Assembly: GCA_900543325.1 (NCBI GenBank) | Contig: UQQU01000019.1 | Span: forward strand, 1 to 47,670 | Origin: an uncultured Clostridium sp. | Lineage (GTDB): Bacteria; Bacillota; Clostridia; Clostridiales; Clostridiaceae | Length of the DNA stretch: 47,670 nucleotides | Direction: 5' to 3' | Shown here: piece by piece, positions 23,878-32,758 of the stretch | Numbering within the stretch: the first letter of the stretch is position 1 | Layout: every line of letters starts with the position of its first letter | Made by a program: the position numbers and the translations under genes | The notes under the pieces: generated by a model | What the model was told of the DNA's origin: nothing | Database searches by the model: none | Seen by the model: the letters and a program-made list of their open reading frames with translations, nothing else

Positions 23878-24777
23878 TTATTCACCTTTCAAAATTTTTG
23901 CCCCATGTTTATCTATTTTTAACTCTTTAATATCCCAATTAATATTTTGTTCTTTCATAAAATTTGTAAAATTGTTTGCAAAGCTTATATCTTTATTGTC
24001 TACTATTGCCATTAATGTTGGCCCTGCACCACTTAAAAAACAACTAAATGCTCCAAGTTCCAGTGATTTATTATAAACTTTATCAAAATTATCAATAAGT
24101 TTACTTCTAAATCTTTCATGAATTCTATCCTTAGTAGCTTCCCTTAACAAAGTATAATTTCCATTTGAGAAACATGATATTAAAAGGGCAGCCCTCCCTA
24201 TATTATAAATACAGTCTCTAAATGGAACCTCTTTAGGTAATATAGCTCTAGCTTTTTCAGTTGAAAGCTTAAATCTTGGAATCAATGCAATAAACTTAAC
24301 TCCATCTTTAACTTCTACACAATTATATAATGGCTTTTTATTATCTACCATTATAGTAGAAACTAAGCCTCCAAAAATAGCTGGACATACATTATCAGGA
24401 TGTCCTTCAATCTCAACAGCTAAACTTAATATCTCATCTTTGTTTATTTTTTTGCCCATTAATGCAAAAGCTCCTATAAGTCCTGCCACTATACAACTTG
24501 AGCTTGAACCTAAGCCCCTTGATATTGGGATATCTTGCTTTATTATTTTAATCCTTATACCATTAAATTTAAAGTCATATTTATCAAAAACTTTCTTTAT
24601 TGCCATAAAAATTATATTATTTTCATTCTGAAACTCTTCTTCAACAGCTTCAAATAATAACCCCTTATTCTCTTTAAGCTCAAATTCGTATTCATTATAT
24701 ATATTTAAAGCAATTCCCAGCGAATCAAATCCAGGCCCCAAATTGGCTGATGTCGCTGGTACTCTTACCTTAATCAT
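23878..24777 (-). CDS. thrB: Homoserine kinase
   Basis: A 299-residue GHMP kinase that phosphorylates homoserine. It has the N-terminal PATSANLGPGFDSLG segment and the ATP loop PISRGLGSSSS. The C-terminal GAGPTLMAIV motif is also present. It overlaps thrC by 8 bases. Confidence 0.95.
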   Translation of the reverse strand: MIKVRVPATSANLGPGFDSLGIALNIYNEYEFELKENKGLLFEAVEEEFQNENNIIFMAIKKVFDKYDFKFNGIRIKIIKQDIPISRGLGSSSSCIVAGLIGAFALMGKKINKDEILSLAVEIEGHPDNVCPAIFGGLVSTIMVDNKKPLYNCVEVKDGVKFIALIPRFKLSTEKARAILPKEVPFRDCIYNIGRAALLISCFSNGNYTLLREATKDRIHERFRSKLIDNFDKVYNKSLELGAFSCFLSGAGPTLMAIVDNKDISFANNFTNFMKEQNINWDIKELKIDKHGAKILKGE

Positions 24778-26239
24778 TTTTAGTGCTCCTTAAAAAATCA
24801 AGTAAACTATCTTTCATTTTATCCTTATTACATATTTCCTTATGAAGTACTTCTTTCTTGTCTAAATTCTTTAGATTATTAGGTATATTAGTGTTAGTAT
24901 TATCACTTAATATGTTTAATATTTCAAAATCATTTTTTCCACTAATATCTATTCCTAAAGCATTACAAATACTTCTTGGAAATTTATACGGACTAGCTGT
25001 TGATGCTACTAATGCTTGTCTATAATCTGAAGTTTCTTTTCTATACTTATCCAATACTACATAGCCCACTGCAGTATGTGTATCCATTAAATAGTCTTCA
25101 TTATCATAAACATATTTAATAGCTTTATAAACTTCATCAATGTTTGCATAATTTCCATAAAAATCATTTAAAAACTCTTTAGCATTTTTAGAAATTGAAT
25201 ACACCCCTTTTGAATTCAACTCCTCCATAAGCTTTTTAGTTTCTAAAGAATTCCTGTTATTAGCCTCAAATAATAATCTTTCTAAATTTGATGAAATTAG
25301 TATATCCATAGATGGTGATTCTGTTAGTATTAACTCCCTTCTCTTATCATATATCCCAGTATTTAAGAAGTCTGTTAATACATTATTTTCATTTGATGAG
25401 CATATTAACTTCCCTATAGGTAGCCCCATTTTTTTCCCATAGTAGGCTGCTAATATATTCCCAAAGTTCCCCGTTGGAACCACTATATTTATTTTATCGC
25501 CCTCTTTTATTTTTTGCTTATTAACTAAATCAAAATACCCATAAAAGTAATAAACAATCTGTGGTATTAGTCTTCCAATATTAATTGAATTTGCTGAAGA
25601 TAATAAAAATCCTTCTTCTTTTAATTTCTTCTTCAATTCATTGTCCCCAAATATTGCTTTAACTCCACTTTGTGCATTATCGAAATTGCCCCTAATTCCG
25701 ATTACTTTTACATTATTACCTTCTTGTGTTACCATTTGCTTTTGTTGAATTGTACTTACCCCTTTTTCTGGGTAATAAACTACAACCTTAAATTCATCCA
25801 CATTGCTAAACCCTTGCAATGCAGCCTTACCTGTATCTCCAGATGTTGCAGTTAATATCACTATTTCTTCACTGATATCTTGTTTTTTCTTCGCAGCTTT
25901 CATTACTTGTGGTAAGAATAAAAGTGCTGCATCCTTAAAAGCCGATGTAGGCCCATGATATAATTCTAAAAAATTATTTTCTTCCTTTACAAAGAATTTA
26001 TCACTATAAGCATTTCTTATTGCCTCTTTTAAATTTTCATCACCAATATCATCAAAAAATTCCCTAATTATCTCATATGCTAACTCTTCATAAGAAAGCC
26101 CCATTTTCTTTTTCAAATTATCATATAATTTTGGAAATTCTATTGGAACATACAATCCTCCATCATCAGCAATCCCCTTTATAATTGCTTCAGAAGATGA
26201 AATAGCTTCCCCTTTTCCTCTAGTGCTTATAAATTTCAT
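24770..26239 (-). CDS. thrC: Threonine synthase
   Basis: A 489-residue PLP enzyme that converts O-phosphohomoserine to threonine. It is the long (class I, E. coli/yeast-like) form. The PLP lysine is in HGPTSAFKD, and ATSGDTGKAA and VPTGNFGN bind the phosphate. It is the first gene of the thrC-thrB-ACT operon. Its promoter lies at 26320-26348, leaving a leader of about 75 bases; I see no T-box core or terminator/antiterminator pair there. Confidence 0.95.
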   Translation of the reverse strand: MKFISTRGKGEAISSSEAIIKGIADDGGLYVPIEFPKLYDNLKKKMGLSYEELAYEIIREFFDDIGDENLKEAIRNAYSDKFFVKEENNFLELYHGPTSAFKDAALLFLPQVMKAAKKKQDISEEIVILTATSGDTGKAALQGFSNVDEFKVVVYYPEKGVSTIQQKQMVTQEGNNVKVIGIRGNFDNAQSGVKAIFGDNELKKKLKEEGFLLSSANSINIGRLIPQIVYYFYGYFDLVNKQKIKEGDKINIVVPTGNFGNILAAYYGKKMGLPIGKLICSSNENNVLTDFLNTGIYDKRRELILTESPSMDILISSNLERLLFEANNRNSLETKKLMEELNSKGVYSISKNAKEFLNDFYGNYANIDEVYKAIKYVYDNEDYLMDTHTAVGYVVLDKYRKETSDYRQALVASTASPYKFPRSICNALGIDISGKNDFEILNILSDNTNTNIPNNLKNLDKKEVLHKEICNKDKMKDSLLDFLRSTKND

Positions 26240-26319
26240 TTTACACCTCCAATAGCTTTATTTATTTTTCATCCTTCTGTGTCATATTTGTATCTTTAAG
26301 CAAGAATTACCATATGTAA

Positions 26320-26348
26320 ATTTTACCATGTATCTCTATAGAATACAA
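26320..26348 (-). promoter_or_regulatory. Sigma-A promoter of the thr operon
   Basis: On the minus strand TTGTAT (26348-26343), a 17-base spacer ending in TGG (extended -10) and TAAAAT (26325-26320). Confidence 0.7.
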
Positions 26349-26401
26349 CTGTTTTTTTCTTGTAAACATTTTAATTTTATGTTTTTTATTTTCTACCAGA
26401 A

Positions 26402-26476
26402 AAATAGACTATCTCACCTCTAAACTACTCCTCATCAAGTAGACAAAGAGTCGTTTATTCCAGAGATAGTCTATTT
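26402..26476 (-). terminator. Terminator of the Ca2+ ATPase gene
   Basis: A perfect 14 bp stem AAATAGACTATCTC (26402-26415) with 26463-26476 encloses a 47-base loop that holds a second small hairpin (CTACT/AGTAG). T-run on the minus strand. It starts four bases past the stop codon. Confidence 0.8.
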
Positions 26477-26480
26477 AAAA

Positions 26481-29030
26481 TTATTTTTTAGATTTTATAA
26501 GAAGGTATACACTATTTATTAAAAATATTATTCCTGAGAAAAATATTACTAATAACCATTGACCTAAATTTAGAGCAACTGTATTAAATATCCCCTTTAA
26601 GAATGGAATATATAATATACAACATATCATGGTAATTGAAACTAATACTGCTCCTAATAAATATATATTTGATAGCACATTTATTTCAAATATAGAATGT
26701 CTTTCTGATCTACACTCAAAAACATGTAGAAGTTGAGACATAACTAATGTACATAACGCAATAGTTCTACAAGTTGCTAAATCCATTCCATAATATCTAC
26801 CAACCATAAATGATAATAAAGTACAAATTCCTATTAAACATCCTCTAACAATAATTTTTTCCCAAAGCCCTCTTGCAAATATTCCTTCATTCTTTTCCCT
26901 CGGTGCCTGTCTCATTATATCTTTATCTGCAGGATCAATTCCTAGTGCAATAGCTGGTAATCCATCTGTAGCTAAATTTACAAATAAGATTTGTATTGGG
27001 GTAAGTGGATTTGGCAAATAAAATAATGATGCTAAAAACATTGTTAATACTTCACCTAGATTACAAGATAATAAGTATCTAATAAACTTTCTTATGTTAT
27101 CGTAGATAATTCTTCCTTCTTCAACTGCAGATACTATTGTGGCAAAATTATCATCCATTAAAACCATTGATGCGGCTTCCTTAGTAACATCTGTTCCTGA
27201 TATTCCCATGGCAACACCGATATCAGCTTCTTTTATTGCAGGAGCATCATTAACACCATCACCAGTCATTGCAACTATATTATTATTCTTTTTAAATGCC
27301 CTTACTATTCTTAACTTATGATTTGGAGATACCCTTGCAAATACTCTTAACTTCTCTACCCTCTTTACTAATTCTTCATCAGACATCTTTTCTAATTCAT
27401 CACCTGTAATAGCTTGATCATCTATAGTACAAATATTAATGCTCTTTGCAATTGCTAATGCAGTATTTTTATGGTCTCCAGTTATCATTACAGGCTTAAT
27501 TCCTGCCATTTTACACTTTAATACCGCATCTTTAACTTCTATTCTAGGAGGGTCCATACTTCCTGCAACTCCTAAGAATATTAAATTTTCTTCAACAGAA
27601 TCATTTTTAACTACATGTTCTTCTTTATAAGCTGCTGCTATACATCTTAAAGCTCTATTAGACATAGATTCAATATAACTATAAATTTGCTTTTTCTTTT
27701 GAGCAGTAAGAGGCTTTATTTTACCATTTTCTAATACAGAATTACATCTCTCTAATACTCTTTCTGGAGCACCTTTCATATAACAAATTTCTTTACCATT
27801 TACATTCATTATTACAGTCATCATTTTTCTAGTAGAATCAAATGGTATTTCAAATGATCTATTAGCTTTTGCAATAAAGATTTCAGCTTCTTTTGTTTCT
27901 TTAAAAAACACTTTAACTAAAGCTGTTTCTGTAGGATCTCCCATAACTGCTTTATCAATATCTTTAATATCATAGTTATAATTTGTATCATTACAATATA
28001 CAAAAGCTTCCTTTAGTTTTTCACAATCATATACCTTTTCTTTATCTAATTCATAAATTTTTCCGTTTGTTAAAATTTCTTTTACTGTCATTTTATTTTG
28101 AGTTAAAGTCCCCGTTTTATCTGAACAAATTACTGAAGTACAACCTAAAGTTTCAACTGCTGGTAATTTTCTAATTAGTGCATTTCTCTTAAGCATTCTA
28201 CTTACGCCTAATGCTAATGCAACAGTAACTATGGCAGCTAGCCCTTCCGGTATTGCAGCAACAGCCAATGATACACCTAAAAGGAACATTTCAGTAATAT
28301 TATTTCCTCTTAATATTCCAAGAACAGTAACAATTATGCATACTATAACACAAACTATAACTAATATTTTACCTAAAGAGTCTAGTCTTTCTCTTAGAGG
28401 TGACTTTTCTTCTTCTATGTTATCTAAAAGATTTGCTATTTTTCCCATTTCAGTTTCCATACCTATGGAATCAACTATTAACAATCCTCTACCCTTTAAA
28501 ACTATTGTACCCATGTATCCTTCATTTTTTCCTTTGTTTGTATCTTTAGATATACCTACAGATTCTCCTGTTAATAATGATTCATCTACTACCATATTTG
28601 CGGCATCGATAAATGTTCCATCTGCTGGAATTCTATCCCCAGCTTCTAATATTACAACATCACCTATTGTTAACTCTCTTGAATTTATTACCTTAATATT
28701 TCCATCTCTTATAGCCTTACAAGTGGGTGCTGCCATCTCCTGTAATGCTTCTAGTGATTTTTCCGTTCTGAATTCTTGTACAAAACCTAATATTGCATTT
28801 ACAATTACTATAATAAGTATTGTTATTGCATCTGCCTTGTCCCCAATAAATCCTGATATAATAGTGGCGCCTATCAATACCCATACTAAAAAATCATTGA
28901 ATTGAGATAAGAAAATTAAAACCGGTGACTTCTTCTTTTTATGTTTAAGTTCATTTAAACCATAGGTTTTAATTCTTTTTTCTGCTTCTCTAGTACTTAA
29001 TCCCCTAGTAAATTCTCTTTCCTGTATCAC
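26481..29030 (-). CDS. Ca2+-transporting P-type ATPase (type II)
   Basis: An 849-residue P2-type cation ATPase that exports Ca2+ using ATP. In order: actuator TGES (154-157), M4 with PEGL (261-264), phosphorylation site DKTGTLT (Asp304), hinge MTGDGVNDAP, M5 with CNLGEV and M6 with NLATDGLPA. The Glu in M4, the Asn and Glu in M5 and the Asn/Asp in M6 match the ligands of both calcium sites of SERCA, so Ca2+ is likelier than Na+ or Mn2+, although the latter cannot be excluded. The start is GTG with GAGGAGGAG upstream. Single gene with its own terminator. Confidence 0.92.
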   Translation of the reverse strand: MIQEREFTRGLSTREAEKRIKTYGLNELKHKKKKSPVLIFLSQFNDFLVWVLIGATIISGFIGDKADAITILIIVIVNAILGFVQEFRTEKSLEALQEMAAPTCKAIRDGNIKVINSRELTIGDVVILEAGDRIPADGTFIDAANMVVDESLLTGESVGISKDTNKGKNEGYMGTIVLKGRGLLIVDSIGMETEMGKIANLLDNIEEEKSPLRERLDSLGKILVIVCVIVCIIVTVLGILRGNNITEMFLLGVSLAVAAIPEGLAAIVTVALALGVSRMLKRNALIRKLPAVETLGCTSVICSDKTGTLTQNKMTVKEILTNGKIYELDKEKVYDCEKLKEAFVYCNDTNYNYDIKDIDKAVMGDPTETALVKVFFKETKEAEIFIAKANRSFEIPFDSTRKMMTVIMNVNGKEICYMKGAPERVLERCNSVLENGKIKPLTAQKKKQIYSYIESMSNRALRCIAAAYKEEHVVKNDSVEENLIFLGVAGSMDPPRIEVKDAVLKCKMAGIKPVMITGDHKNTALAIAKSINICTIDDQAITGDELEKMSDEELVKRVEKLRVFARVSPNHKLRIVRAFKKNNNIVAMTGDGVNDAPAIKEADIGVAMGISGTDVTKEAASMVLMDDNFATIVSAVEEGRIIYDNIRKFIRYLLSCNLGEVLTMFLASLFYLPNPLTPIQILFVNLATDGLPAIALGIDPADKDIMRQAPREKNEGIFARGLWEKIIVRGCLIGICTLLSFMVGRYYGMDLATCRTIALCTLVMSQLLHVFECRSERHSIFEINVLSNIYLLGAVLVSITMICCILYIPFLKGIFNTVALNLGQWLLVIFFSGIIFLINSVYLLIKSKK

Positions 29031-29310
29031 TCTTTCTCCTCCTCATCAAGAACTCTTGTATATATATATTAATGTTTATGTAATACTATGAATAATTAAG
29101 TTAAATTTCTATTCATTATACTTTACATTTTTATTTACAAATTTCACTTACAAATATAGAATAGTAGTATGCGAAAATATGTATAAAGCTATTAAGATAG
29201 TAAAATTTTTCAATAGCACTTTGCTATTTTAAAAAGTTTGAAAGTTGTCTTTGACAAAATTAATAATTAATTGCTTTATTTATCTAAATATACTAAGGAG
29301 GGCATATTGC

Positions 29311-30948
29311 ATGAAAGATATAATTTATGTAACTGGGCATAAAAACCCAGATTCAGACTCAATATGTGCAGCTTACGCATATGCTGAATTTAAAAATAAG
29401 ATTGGTGAAACTGAAACTGTTGCTTGCAGACTTGGTAATGTAAATCAAGAAACTCAATTTATACTAGATTATTTTGAAGCTGAAGCACCAAAATTCTTAA
29501 ACACAGTTAAACTTAAAGTGGAAGACTTACAATTTGATAATATAAGTCCTATTTCTCCTGATATATCATTAAAAACTGCTTGGACAATCATGAGAGATAA
29601 AAACATAAAGACTTTACCTGTAGCTGATGAAAATGATCATTTATTAGGGGTATTATCTGTAGCTAATTTAACTTCTTGCTATATGGATATTTGGGATAAC
29701 AGAATATTATCAAAAAGTAATACAACTTTAGATAACATAGTTGATACTTTATCTGCTAAAATTTGTTATGTAAATGAAGATATAAAATTCTTCCCTGGCA
29801 AAATAGCAGTTACAGCTATGCAACCTGATACTATGACTGAACACATAGAAGAAGGTGACATTGCTATTGTTGGTGATAGAGAAGAAGCTCAATCTGCATT
29901 AATCAATCTTAATGTTTCATTAATGATAGTTACTGGTGGATATGCTCCATCTGAAAAAATAATAAACTTAGCTAAAGAACATGGCGTTACTGTAATAGTT
30001 ACTCAACATGATTCATTTACAGCTTCAAGACTTATTGTTCAAAGTATCCCTGTTGGATATGTAATGGTTAAAGAAAACATAGTTTCTTTCACAACTGATG
30101 ATTTAGTTGATGACATAAAAGGAGTTATGGCTGAAACTAGATTTAGAAGCTATCCTGTTTTAGATCAAAATGGTAGAGTTGTTGGTACTGTTTCTAGATA
30201 CCACTTAATTTCTAACCACAAGAAAAAAGTTATTCAAGTTGACCATAATGAAAGAGGTCAATCTGTTGATGGCTTAGAAGATGCTGAAGTAGTAGAAATC
30301 ATCGACCACCACAGAGTTGCTGATATTCAAACTAACAATCCAATTTACTTTAGAAACGAACCAGTTGGAAGTACTTCAACAATAGTTGCTAAATGCTTCT
30401 TTGAAAATGGTATTAGACCATCAAGAAAAGCTGCAGGACTTCTTTGTGGAGCAATAATCTCTGATACATTATTATTCAGAAGCCCAACTTGCACTCCACA
30501 AGATAAATATATCTGCAAAAAGCTTGCTGAAATTGCTGGTATAAACATAGAAGAGTTTGCAAAAGAAATGTTTAAGGCAGGTACTTCATTAAAAGGTAAG
30601 ACTGTTGAACAAATCTTCAACACAGACTTCAAACCATTTACTATTGAAGGTACTAAAGTAGGTATTTCTCAAGTTAATACAATGGATATTGAAGGATTTA
30701 TGCCTTTAAAAGAAGAAATGTTAAATTATATGGACCAAAAAGCTAAAGAGGCTGGATTAGAAATGGTTATGTTATTATTAACTGATATCTTAAATGAAGG
30801 TTCTGAAATATTAGTTACAGGTGCTAAACCTGAGATAGTTGAAAAAGCATTTAATATTACTTTAAAAGATAAAGGTGCATTCCTTCCTGGAGTTCTTTCT
30901 AGAAAAAAACAAGTTGTACCTCCAATAACTAATGCTATAACATCTTAA
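29311..30948 (+). CDS. ppaC: CBS-domain Mn2+-dependent inorganic pyrophosphatase (family II)
   Basis: A 545-residue family II pyrophosphatase with an inserted regulatory part. The catalytic DHH domain begins with GHKNPDSDS (His10, Asp14, Asp16), is interrupted by CBS1 (about 70-130), a DRTGG domain (about 150-250) and CBS2 (about 255-310), and resumes with IIDHHRV and a DHHA2 domain ending in SRKKQVVP. Enzymes of this layout (studied in C. perfringens) are inhibited by AMP and ADP and activated by diadenosine polyphosphates. I take the ATG after AAGGAGGG; an upstream in-frame ATG at 29245 has no ribosome site. Confidence 0.95.
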   Translation: MKDIIYVTGHKNPDSDSICAAYAYAEFKNKIGETETVACRLGNVNQETQFILDYFEAEAPKFLNTVKLKVEDLQFDNISPISPDISLKTAWTIMRDKNIKTLPVADENDHLLGVLSVANLTSCYMDIWDNRILSKSNTTLDNIVDTLSAKICYVNEDIKFFPGKIAVTAMQPDTMTEHIEEGDIAIVGDREEAQSALINLNVSLMIVTGGYAPSEKIINLAKEHGVTVIVTQHDSFTASRLIVQSIPVGYVMVKENIVSFTTDDLVDDIKGVMAETRFRSYPVLDQNGRVVGTVSRYHLISNHKKKVIQVDHNERGQSVDGLEDAEVVEIIDHHRVADIQTNNPIYFRNEPVGSTSTIVAKCFFENGIRPSRKAAGLLCGAIISDTLLFRSPTCTPQDKYICKKLAEIAGINIEEFAKEMFKAGTSLKGKTVEQIFNTDFKPFTIEGTKVGISQVNTMDIEGFMPLKEEMLNYMDQKAKEAGLEMVMLLLTDILNEGSEILVTGAKPEIVEKAFNITLKDKGAFLPGVLSRKKQVVPPITNAITS

Positions 30949-30952
30949 TATA

Positions 30953-30987
30953 AAAAATGAGTGTATCCACATGATACACTCATTTTT
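30953..30987. terminator. Bidirectional terminator
   Basis: A perfect 15 bp stem AAAAATGAGTGTATC (30953-30967) with 30973-30987. It ends the pyrophosphatase gene and, on the other strand, the YvrJ gene. Confidence 0.92.
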
Positions 30988-30992
30988 CTTTA

Positions 30993-31163
30993 CTACTCAT
31001 TATCAATTACAATACCAAGTTTAGTAGAAATTATGGTATTCAGCTTATTTATTGAAAATGTTAATGTCATTATTTGCTTTTCTAATCGTATTAGTAAATA
31101 TGCACTAATAGCTACTGGAAAACCAACATTAGCAATTAAGTTAATAAGTTCGCTTATCTCCAT
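30993..31163 (-). CDS. YvrJ family small membrane peptide
   Basis: A 56-codon gene. The product starts MEISELINLIANVGFPVAIS, then YLLIRLEKQI and a polar amphipathic tail ending IDNE. This is the YvrJ family layout: one membrane helix with the NxGFPxxI motif, then an R-E/K-rich turn and a coiled tail. AGGAGG lies 7-8 bases before the ATG and a terminator follows at once. The function is unknown; the size and shape recall holin-like BhlA peptides and phage-derived genes. A plus-strand frame over the same bases lacks support. Confidence 0.8.
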   Translation of the reverse strand: MEISELINLIANVGFPVAISAYLLIRLEKQIMTLTFSINKLNTIISTKLGIVIDNE

Positions 31164-31233
31164 AAACTTACCTCCTAAAATAATTATTACACTTAATATA
31201 TATCCAGTAACTATGCTTTTTTTATAAAAAAAT

Positions 31234-32031
31234 TTATAATTTTCCTTCTAAAAGTTCATTATATTTCTTCATAATTTTTCTTAAAATTTCATTATTAACA
31301 TCAAATTTTATATCATCAACTTGAGCTATTGGTAATATAGCAACTGAAGTTCCTGAGATAAATAATGAGTCTAAATCCGTTATTTCTGAGGCCTTTATTT
31401 CTTTTTCTTCTACTTCTATTCCTAATGATTCTGCTATTTTAAATATTTTATCCCTTGTAATTCCTCTTAGTACAGTTTCACCTTTAGCTGTTATAAGCTT
31501 TTTATCTTTTATTCCAAAAAAATTTGATTTACTTCCTTCTGTAATAAAACCATTTCTATCTAATAAAAGTGCTTCATGAGCCTTAGCTTCCTTCATTTTT
31601 TCTGCAATTTTAGCTCTAAATTCTGTACTAACTATCTTTAAATTAGGATTTTCTCTTTCACCATAATAAAGAATAACTTTTACTCCTTTTTCATAGTATT
31701 CTTCAGCAGGATAAGAATGCATTATATAATATATTTTTAAATTACCATTACTTATGTTATATGTAATTTTTATATTACCAATAGCATTATCATTCTTTTT
31801 AATAACTTTAACTATTAAACTTTCTATGTCCTCTTCACTATATGGAAATTCTTTATTTATGAGTTTAAATGATTTTTGCATTCTAGCTAAGTGTTCCTTT
31901 AAAAACACTGGCTTTCCTTTAACAACTCTTAATACCTCATATATTATCTTTTCCTTATAATCTTCATCAGTAAAATCATTAATAGGATATATTATTCCAT
32001 TATTTAAGTAAAATTTATTTATTGCTTCCAT
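31234..32031 (-). CDS. Class IV aminotransferase (IlvE/PabC family)
   Basis: A 265-residue fold-type IV PLP enzyme. The segment EALLLDRNGFITEGSKSNFF and LRGITRDKIF, then SGTSVAILPI, match the branched-chain aminotransferase/aminodeoxychorismate lyase family; the PLP lysine is expected in the FRAKIAEK stretch. It is shorter than typical IlvE (about 300), closer to PabC, but no pabA or pabB is nearby. Substrate undecided. I prefer the ATG giving MEAINK over the TTG just before it. Confidence 0.85.
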   Translation of the reverse strand: MEAINKFYLNNGIIYPINDFTDEDYKEKIIYEVLRVVKGKPVFLKEHLARMQKSFKLINKEFPYSEEDIESLIVKVIKKNDNAIGNIKITYNISNGNLKIYYIMHSYPAEEYYEKGVKVILYYGERENPNLKIVSTEFRAKIAEKMKEAKAHEALLLDRNGFITEGSKSNFFGIKDKKLITAKGETVLRGITRDKIFKIAESLGIEVEEKEIKASEITDLDSLFISGTSVAILPIAQVDDIKFDVNNEILRKIMKKYNELLEGKL

Positions 32032-32058
32032 CAATATTACACTTCCTTTGAAGATTAT

Positions 32059-32697
32059 TTATTTCCATCTTAAAATTTCTATTTCATGTTTCTTTTTATA
32101 ATTAATTAAATATGGATTTCCAACAAGATCTAATAACGGTTTATCTGATAAGGAATCTGAGAACATATATGAATTTTTAAAATCTACTTTTATATTTTTC
32201 TCTTTTAAAACCTCATTTAATCTTCTAACTTTTTCTTCTCCTTTACAGTTCTTTCCGTCCATTTTTCTTATAAACTTTCCACCTTCAAATGCAAACTTAG
32301 TTCCAATTATCAGATCTACCTCTTTTATTGCATAAAATTCTTTAACATAGAACTCTGGTGATGCCGATATAAGTACTACCATATATCCTTCATTCTTTAA
32401 TTTCTTTATCATGTCTACTGCATCTTTATAAAGTATTTTACTTATTCTTTCATCATAAAATGATTTAGTAAGCTTAGCTAACTCTGCTTCATCTATGTTT
32501 TCTATAAACTTTAGAAAACACTCCTTAACTCTTCTTTCATCAAAAACCTTAATTCCATACATTGCTCCTGAATATAAAGCTCTTGGCAAGAATTTTATAT
32601 TTTTAATATCCTTAGACACAATATATTTAAAAAATTCCATTAAAGTCTCTTTTCTTGTTATTGTATAATCTATATCAAATATCGCTAACTTTTCCAC
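32059..32697 (-). CDS. HAD-IB family phosphatase (SerB-like)
   Basis: A 212-residue HAD hydrolase of subfamily IB. The nucleophile motif is FDIDYT (Asp8, Asp10), motif II LISASPEF and motif IV SDSLSDKPLL. The cap is helical, like phosphoserine phosphatase and bacterial PgpC-like proteins. The phosphate ester used is unknown. The start is GTG after CTGGAGG. It may share a transcript with the aspartate aminotransferase gene upstream, separated by a hairpin. Confidence 0.85.
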   Translation of the reverse strand: MEKLAIFDIDYTITRKETLMEFFKYIVSKDIKNIKFLPRALYSGAMYGIKVFDERRVKECFLKFIENIDEAELAKLTKSFYDERISKILYKDAVDMIKKLKNEGYMVVLISASPEFYVKEFYAIKEVDLIIGTKFAFEGGKFIRKMDGKNCKGEEKVRRLNEVLKEKNIKVDFKNSYMFSDSLSDKPLLDLVGNPYLINYKKKHEIEILRWK

Positions 32698-32725
32698 TTA
32701 TTTTCCTCCAGCTTAACTTACTAGA

Positions 32726-32751
32726 GGCTGAGCATTTTTTATGCTTCAGCC
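32726..32751 (-). other. Intercistronic hairpin
   Basis: GGCTGAGCAT (32726-32735) pairs with ATGCTTCAGCC (32741-32751) with one bulged base. On the minus strand no T-run follows, so it is more likely an RNA-processing or partial-termination element between the aminotransferase and HAD genes than a full terminator. Confidence 0.5.
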
Positions 32752-32758
32752 CCTTTAT

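Noticed and set aside
26240..26319. T-box or threonine attenuator in the thr leader
   Set aside because: The leader is only about 75 bases, with no T-box core, no run of Thr codons and no terminator/antiterminator pair.
28231..28905. Long plus-strand open frame inside the Ca2+ ATPase gene
   Set aside because: It is antisense to a conserved gene and arises from its codon use; no ribosome site or family match.
30961..31227. Plus-strand frame of 88 codons
   Set aside because: It has no ribosome site, begins inside a terminator hairpin and overlaps the well-signalled YvrJ gene on the other strand.
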